From IMG/VR virus record IMGVR_UViG_3300034118_000868, positions 1 through 25,705 of that record: DNA of 25,705 bases; one strand, given 5' to 3'. This DNA is from a virus. Positions 22,764 to 25,705 of the stretch are shown here, in pieces. The notes below the pieces were generated by a model, which had not been told where the DNA came from, ran no database searches, and worked only from the letters and a program-made list of their open reading frames with translations. The position numbers and the translations under genes are program-made. Position 1 is the first letter of the stretch; the number at the start of each line of letters is the position of its first letter.

Positions 22764-23027
22764 TCAGTCCACTTTTTTTCTGACGACCTTGTGGACCCAG
22801 GATCGCGTGACGCCATACCTGCTTGCCACTACATCGGTGGGTAGGCGTTTCGCTGCCTCGGCGATGGCAATTTTTTTCGATGCGTCAGGCCGCGGAATGT
22901 AGACCTTCTCGGCCGGGAATGTCTTGGCGATCTGTCTCTCAATCTGTTCGGCGCAGTCGGCGCTTAGGCTGTGCCCGGTCTGCTCGGCGCACTCGACCAC
23001 GAATTGCATCAGCTCGCGCAGGGTCAT
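22764..23027 (-). CDS. Mor-like helix-turn-helix protein
   Basis: An 87-residue protein starting one base after the terminase stop. The C-terminal half, VYIPRPDASKK, then DVVASRYGVTRSWVHKVVRKK, matches the plan of the Mor/C activator family of Mu-like phages: the VYIP strand followed by an HTH. The N-terminus (MTLRELMQFVVECAEQ) would be a dimerisation helix. Mor-family proteins activate middle or late phage promoters; in this operon position the protein could instead assist packaging. Lambda has no such gene here. Confidence 0.75.
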   Translation of the reverse strand: MTLRELMQFVVECAEQTGHSLSADCAEQIERQIAKTFPAEKVYIPRPDASKKIAIAEAAKRLPTDVVASRYGVTRSWVHKVVRKKVD

Positions 23028-23028
23028 G

Positions 23029-25128
23029 TCAGGTCCGGCGCGAAACGCCGCCGGTGCGGCGGGACAGGCTTGGTGATCGGCGCGGTGGCAATGGCACGGG
23101 TGCGCTCGGTGCAGACGTAGGCACGGTTTCATGGGTCTGCGTTTCGCTTTCTTGGGCTGTTGTTTCGCTTTCTGGCGCTGTTGTTTCAGGCGGTGTGGCA
23201 AACAGGTCTGGGGTGAGGTTGGCTTCCCAGCGCTCCCAGACGCTGGCCGGTGTGTTGTGCAGGCCGAGCACCTGGATCAGGAACAGGCACCCGACCGTGC
23301 AGTCAAGCACCTCGTTTCGGTGGCCGCTGGGGCAGACCCAGCGCTCGGCCCAGCCGTGGGCCTGGCGGACCCGGATGCGGTGCTCGGCGGTGAGCTGGTC
23401 GTAGAACTCCTGGGGCAAGTGGCGGTTGAGGTGGATGTAGCCGGGGCCTGGACGCTTGACCTGTTCCAGGCGGCCATGGAGCAGGTCCTTGGCGGTGTCG
23501 ACGCAGATCCGCCAGAGCTTGACGCCGTGCTTGATGACGCGCCCGTAGGCGTTCACGTCAACCTGGCTTGGCTTCATTTTGATGGGCTTGCCCAGGGCGG
23601 GGTCGCCCTTGCAGGCGTAGACCTTCTGGTGGGCCCGCAGCCGGCAGTAGTTGTAGGCCTGGTGGGTCCAGTTGGTGCCGCCGGTGTCGATGCCGATGGC
23701 GTCGAGGGTCATTTCGTGGCCGTGGGTGTGGCGGTATACGGTGCGGATCAGGGGGTCGAGCTTGTCGGCCCATTCGGCCTGGTCGGCGGGGGTGCCGTAG
23801 ATGACGCGGTAGTCGATAGGCCACATCTCTTCGCCACGGCCGATGGCCCAGGTGACGGCTTCCCAGCGGTCGGCCTGGGTGTCGACGAACATCAACAGCT
23901 TGCAGGCGCCGGACGGGACTACATGCAGAGGAATGTCGAGGTCGGTCTGGGCGCGCTTGACCAGGACGCTGGCGTCGGTGTGTTCGTACTCCTCTTCCCA
24001 GACCTCGGCCAAGGTCTCGTTGACGAAGCCCTGCATGGGGCCGTTGTCGCCGGCCTTCTTGGCCTTTCTGGCCTCGAGGAACTCGCGCAGGATGTCAGGC
24101 CAGGCGCGCTGGGGGCTGTAGGCGGTCCAGGCGCGCACGAAGGCGACGTGGCGCGGCGCCGGCCTGGGCATGCCTTCGCCGTCCTGCCAAACCTTGGCCA
24201 CGTGGTCGTAGTGGTACTGTCCGCAGCGGCTGATCCAGCGGCCGTCTTCCCACACGGCCAGGTAGTCGGCCTGCGTGATGGACTGGCGGCAGTGCGGGCA
24301 GACGTGCCTAACGGTGGCCAGAGGCTCGTCCTCCTCCCACTGCATTCCGGTTTCGTCGGCCTCGTCGCGCAGACGGCCGTAGCCAAGGGCATGGCGATGG
24401 CCGCAGTGCGGGCAAGGGATAAGGTATTCCATGACCGCTTCGGCGGCGTCCACGCGCCGGCGGATGTGGCTGGTGAGCTTGTGCCTGGGCGTGGTGCCCA
24501 GGACCACTTTCGGAAACGGGGCCCCCTCCAAGCGGCCGACGGCGCCGGTGTAGGGATCGATGGTCTTTTCCACCACGGTATCCATGGCGTCGACCTCGTC
24601 CAGGACCGAGACGGCCACCGTGATTCGGCGGAAATTCCGCGCGGCCTTGGCGCCCAGGTAGTGCTGGACGCTGCCGCGGAAGCGCACGAAGCGGACGGTG
24701 TTGGCGTCACGATCGTGACGTCGTACTGCCGCCAAGGCCTTGCAGATGTCGAAAGCGGGCGCGACCTCGCTCTTGACGAATGAGTCCCGGTCATCGTCGG
24801 TCGGCTGCCAGATGGCCAGCTTCCGGCGCCGATGGCTGGCGTTGTATTCGGCGAAGGCCACCACGCTCTTGGTGTAGCCGACCCGCTTGGCCTTCTCGAC
24901 GTCGACCTCGAAGATATCGTCGTTGCTGAATGCGTCCATCCAGCCGATCTGGATCGGCCAGGCCGCCCACAGGCCCCGGCGGTGGCTGGATTCTTCATCC
25001 ATCTCGAAGTGCTGCTCAGCCCAGGTGGACAGGGGCATGGGCGGATCGGCGCGCAGCGGTGCCAGTCCGGCGCGGACGGCGCGGACGACGGCGGCGCGCG
25101 TAGCGATCGGGAGGGTATGCGGGATCAA
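23029..25128 (-). CDS. Terminase large subunit, lambda gpA family
   Basis: A 699-residue packaging ATPase and nuclease. The gpA-type phosphate-binding segment is AKRVGYTKSVVA (80-91) and the Walker B is VLDEVDAM (about 175-182). Two CPHC motifs (CPHCGHRH and CPHCRQSI) suggest a zinc site. The C-terminal nuclease region includes AIGIDTGGTNW. After about residue 640 is a low-complexity tail with repeated ESETTA-type units and a basic end (SLSRRTGGVSRRT). The start codon is TTG in a TTGA overlap with the small subunit, with AGGAGG seven bases upstream. gpA-type enzymes usually make cohesive ends. Confidence 0.94.
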   Translation of the reverse strand: MIPHTLPIATRAAVVRAVRAGLAPLRADPPMPLSTWAEQHFEMDEESSHRRGLWAAWPIQIGWMDAFSNDDIFEVDVEKAKRVGYTKSVVAFAEYNASHRRRKLAIWQPTDDDRDSFVKSEVAPAFDICKALAAVRRHDRDANTVRFVRFRGSVQHYLGAKAARNFRRITVAVSVLDEVDAMDTVVEKTIDPYTGAVGRLEGAPFPKVVLGTTPRHKLTSHIRRRVDAAEAVMEYLIPCPHCGHRHALGYGRLRDEADETGMQWEEDEPLATVRHVCPHCRQSITQADYLAVWEDGRWISRCGQYHYDHVAKVWQDGEGMPRPAPRHVAFVRAWTAYSPQRAWPDILREFLEARKAKKAGDNGPMQGFVNETLAEVWEEEYEHTDASVLVKRAQTDLDIPLHVVPSGACKLLMFVDTQADRWEAVTWAIGRGEEMWPIDYRVIYGTPADQAEWADKLDPLIRTVYRHTHGHEMTLDAIGIDTGGTNWTHQAYNYCRLRAHQKVYACKGDPALGKPIKMKPSQVDVNAYGRVIKHGVKLWRICVDTAKDLLHGRLEQVKRPGPGYIHLNRHLPQEFYDQLTAEHRIRVRQAHGWAERWVCPSGHRNEVLDCTVGCLFLIQVLGLHNTPASVWERWEANLTPDLFATPPETTAPESETTAQESETQTHETVPTSAPSAPVPLPPRRSPSLSRRTGGVSRRT
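23146..23187 (-). repeat. Two tandem 21-bp repeats in the terminase tail
   Basis: Positions 23146-23166 and 23167-23187 are nearly identical and keep the frame, giving ETTAPES and ETTAQES in the C-terminal tail. They are purine-rich on the coding strand (GAAACAACAGC...AGAAAGC). This probably grew by slippage and only lengthens a disordered linker. Confidence 0.7.
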
Positions 25129-25652
25129 GCGTCGACCTCCTCGACCGTCGGCTCATCATCTTCCTGCAGGTCCGTGGGGTCCAGGGCATCGGCAACCAGG
25201 GAGGCGGTCTTGCGCGCCATCTCGTTTCGGGCCGAGGCGATCTCGGCCATCACCGCGTCACGCGCCGCCTGCGGAAGGTCGGGACATACTCGGCGCAGGT
25301 CAGCCGGGATCTGCTCCAGCCGGTCTACCACCGCCTGGGCGGCATTGGCCAGCACATCGGACAGCAGATCGATAGGAGCGTAGGTGCCCATGGCCACGTT
25401 GTTCTTGATGTCCTGGCCATGGCGCTGGGATCGGGCCAGCATCGCCCGTTCGGTTGCAAGATCCAGGTCGCCGGCGGCAGCCCGGCCGGCGGCCATCTCG
25501 CGTAGGTGCCCGCAGTACTCACGGAGCCATTGCCCCGCCGTGCCATCCTCGGAGAGCACGCGCCTGGAGAACAGGTCCGAAATGGCTTGCTGGCTGACCC
25601 CAACCAGTTCACCGAATTCCGCTTGCTTACACCTGGCCATCAGGTCAACCAT
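25125..25652 (-). CDS. Terminase small subunit, Nu1-like
   Basis: A 175-residue DNA-recognition subunit. The N-terminal HTH (CKQAEFGELVGVSQQAISDLFSRRV) would bind the cos site. A linker (ATERAMLARSQRHGQDIKNNVAMG) matches the Nu1 pattern of RLTRAQADAQELKN. The C-terminal helices (LEQIPADLRRVCPDLP) and the acidic tail would contact the large subunit. The first ATG at 25652 has AAGGGG five bases upstream; a second ATG at 25640 is possible. It is the first gene of the late operon in this window. Confidence 0.9.
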   Translation of the reverse strand: MVDLMARCKQAEFGELVGVSQQAISDLFSRRVLSEDGTAGQWLREYCGHLREMAAGRAAAGDLDLATERAMLARSQRHGQDIKNNVAMGTYAPIDLLSDVLANAAQAVVDRLEQIPADLRRVCPDLPQAARDAVMAEIASARNEMARKTASLVADALDPTDLQEDDEPTVEEVDA

Positions 25653-25705
25653 ACAACCCCCTTAGCAACCTCCACAAACCCTGAAAAGACGTGGTTCGAA
25701 TAACC

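Noticed and set aside
25691-25705. GGTTCGAATAACC at the right edge, resembling a tRNA T-arm
   Set aside because: With the loop in tRNA register the base pair at 53-61 does not form, and no acceptor or anticodon arm is present to the left; it is only a short inverted repeat.
25653-25705. Late promoter upstream of the terminase small subunit gene
   Set aside because: The 53 bases before the gene hold a ribosome site but no convincing -35/-10 pair; the promoter is probably outside the window.

Overview
The window is most of a temperate, lambda-like siphovirus genome (prophage or free phage) in a GC-rich proteobacterium. A betaproteobacterial host such as a Rhodocyclales or Nitrosomonadales relative is my guess from GC content and codon use; no host gene is clearly present. 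No attachment site, repressor or tRNA is visible, so the phage extends beyond the window on at least one side.

Layout. (1) Positions 3-3305 (+ strand) are an early-type operon: the end of an unknown gene, queD, an integron-type tyrosine recombinase (IntI family), a membrane/RusA fusion, and three small phage proteins, mostly joined by ATGA or GTGA overlaps. (2) Everything from 3390 to 25652 is one leftward (- strand) late operon. Read from right to left it gives terminase small (Nu1-like) and large (gpA-like) subunits, a Mor-like HTH protein, a gpW-like connector, portal, a ClpP protease-capsid fusion, a structural protein, an FII-like connector, tail terminator, a small Pro/Ala-rich protein, the tail tube, G/GT chaperones with a programmed -1 frameshift, a 1786-residue tape measure, two short tail-tip proteins, then a complete diversity-generating retroelement (DGR), and finally a lysis cassette.

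The outstanding system is the DGR at 5480-8532: a target protein with a C-terminal formylglycine-generating-enzyme/C-type-lectin-like domain, a variable repeat (VR), Avd, a template repeat (TR) and a reverse transcriptase, in the same order as Bordetella phage BPP-1 (mtd-avd-TR-brt). TR and VR align without gaps over 111 bp. They differ at 12 positions, and all 12 are adenines in the TR on the coding strand, which is the signature of adenine-specific mutagenic retrohoming. The target gene is the last tail gene, so the DGR probably diversifies the receptor-binding tip.

Other points of interest: the TR sits in an 84-codon open frame that exactly bridges the avd stop and the RT start; three tetraloop hairpins lie in the TR-RT spacer; a hairpin just past VR covers the avd start; an IntI-type recombinase is built into a phage operon; RusA is fused to a membrane protein by an apparent deletion; the capsid has an internal start with an excellent ribosome site; an A-AAA-AAC slippery site is followed by an 8-bp hairpin; and a HELTH metallopeptidase-like protein sits in the lysis cassette.
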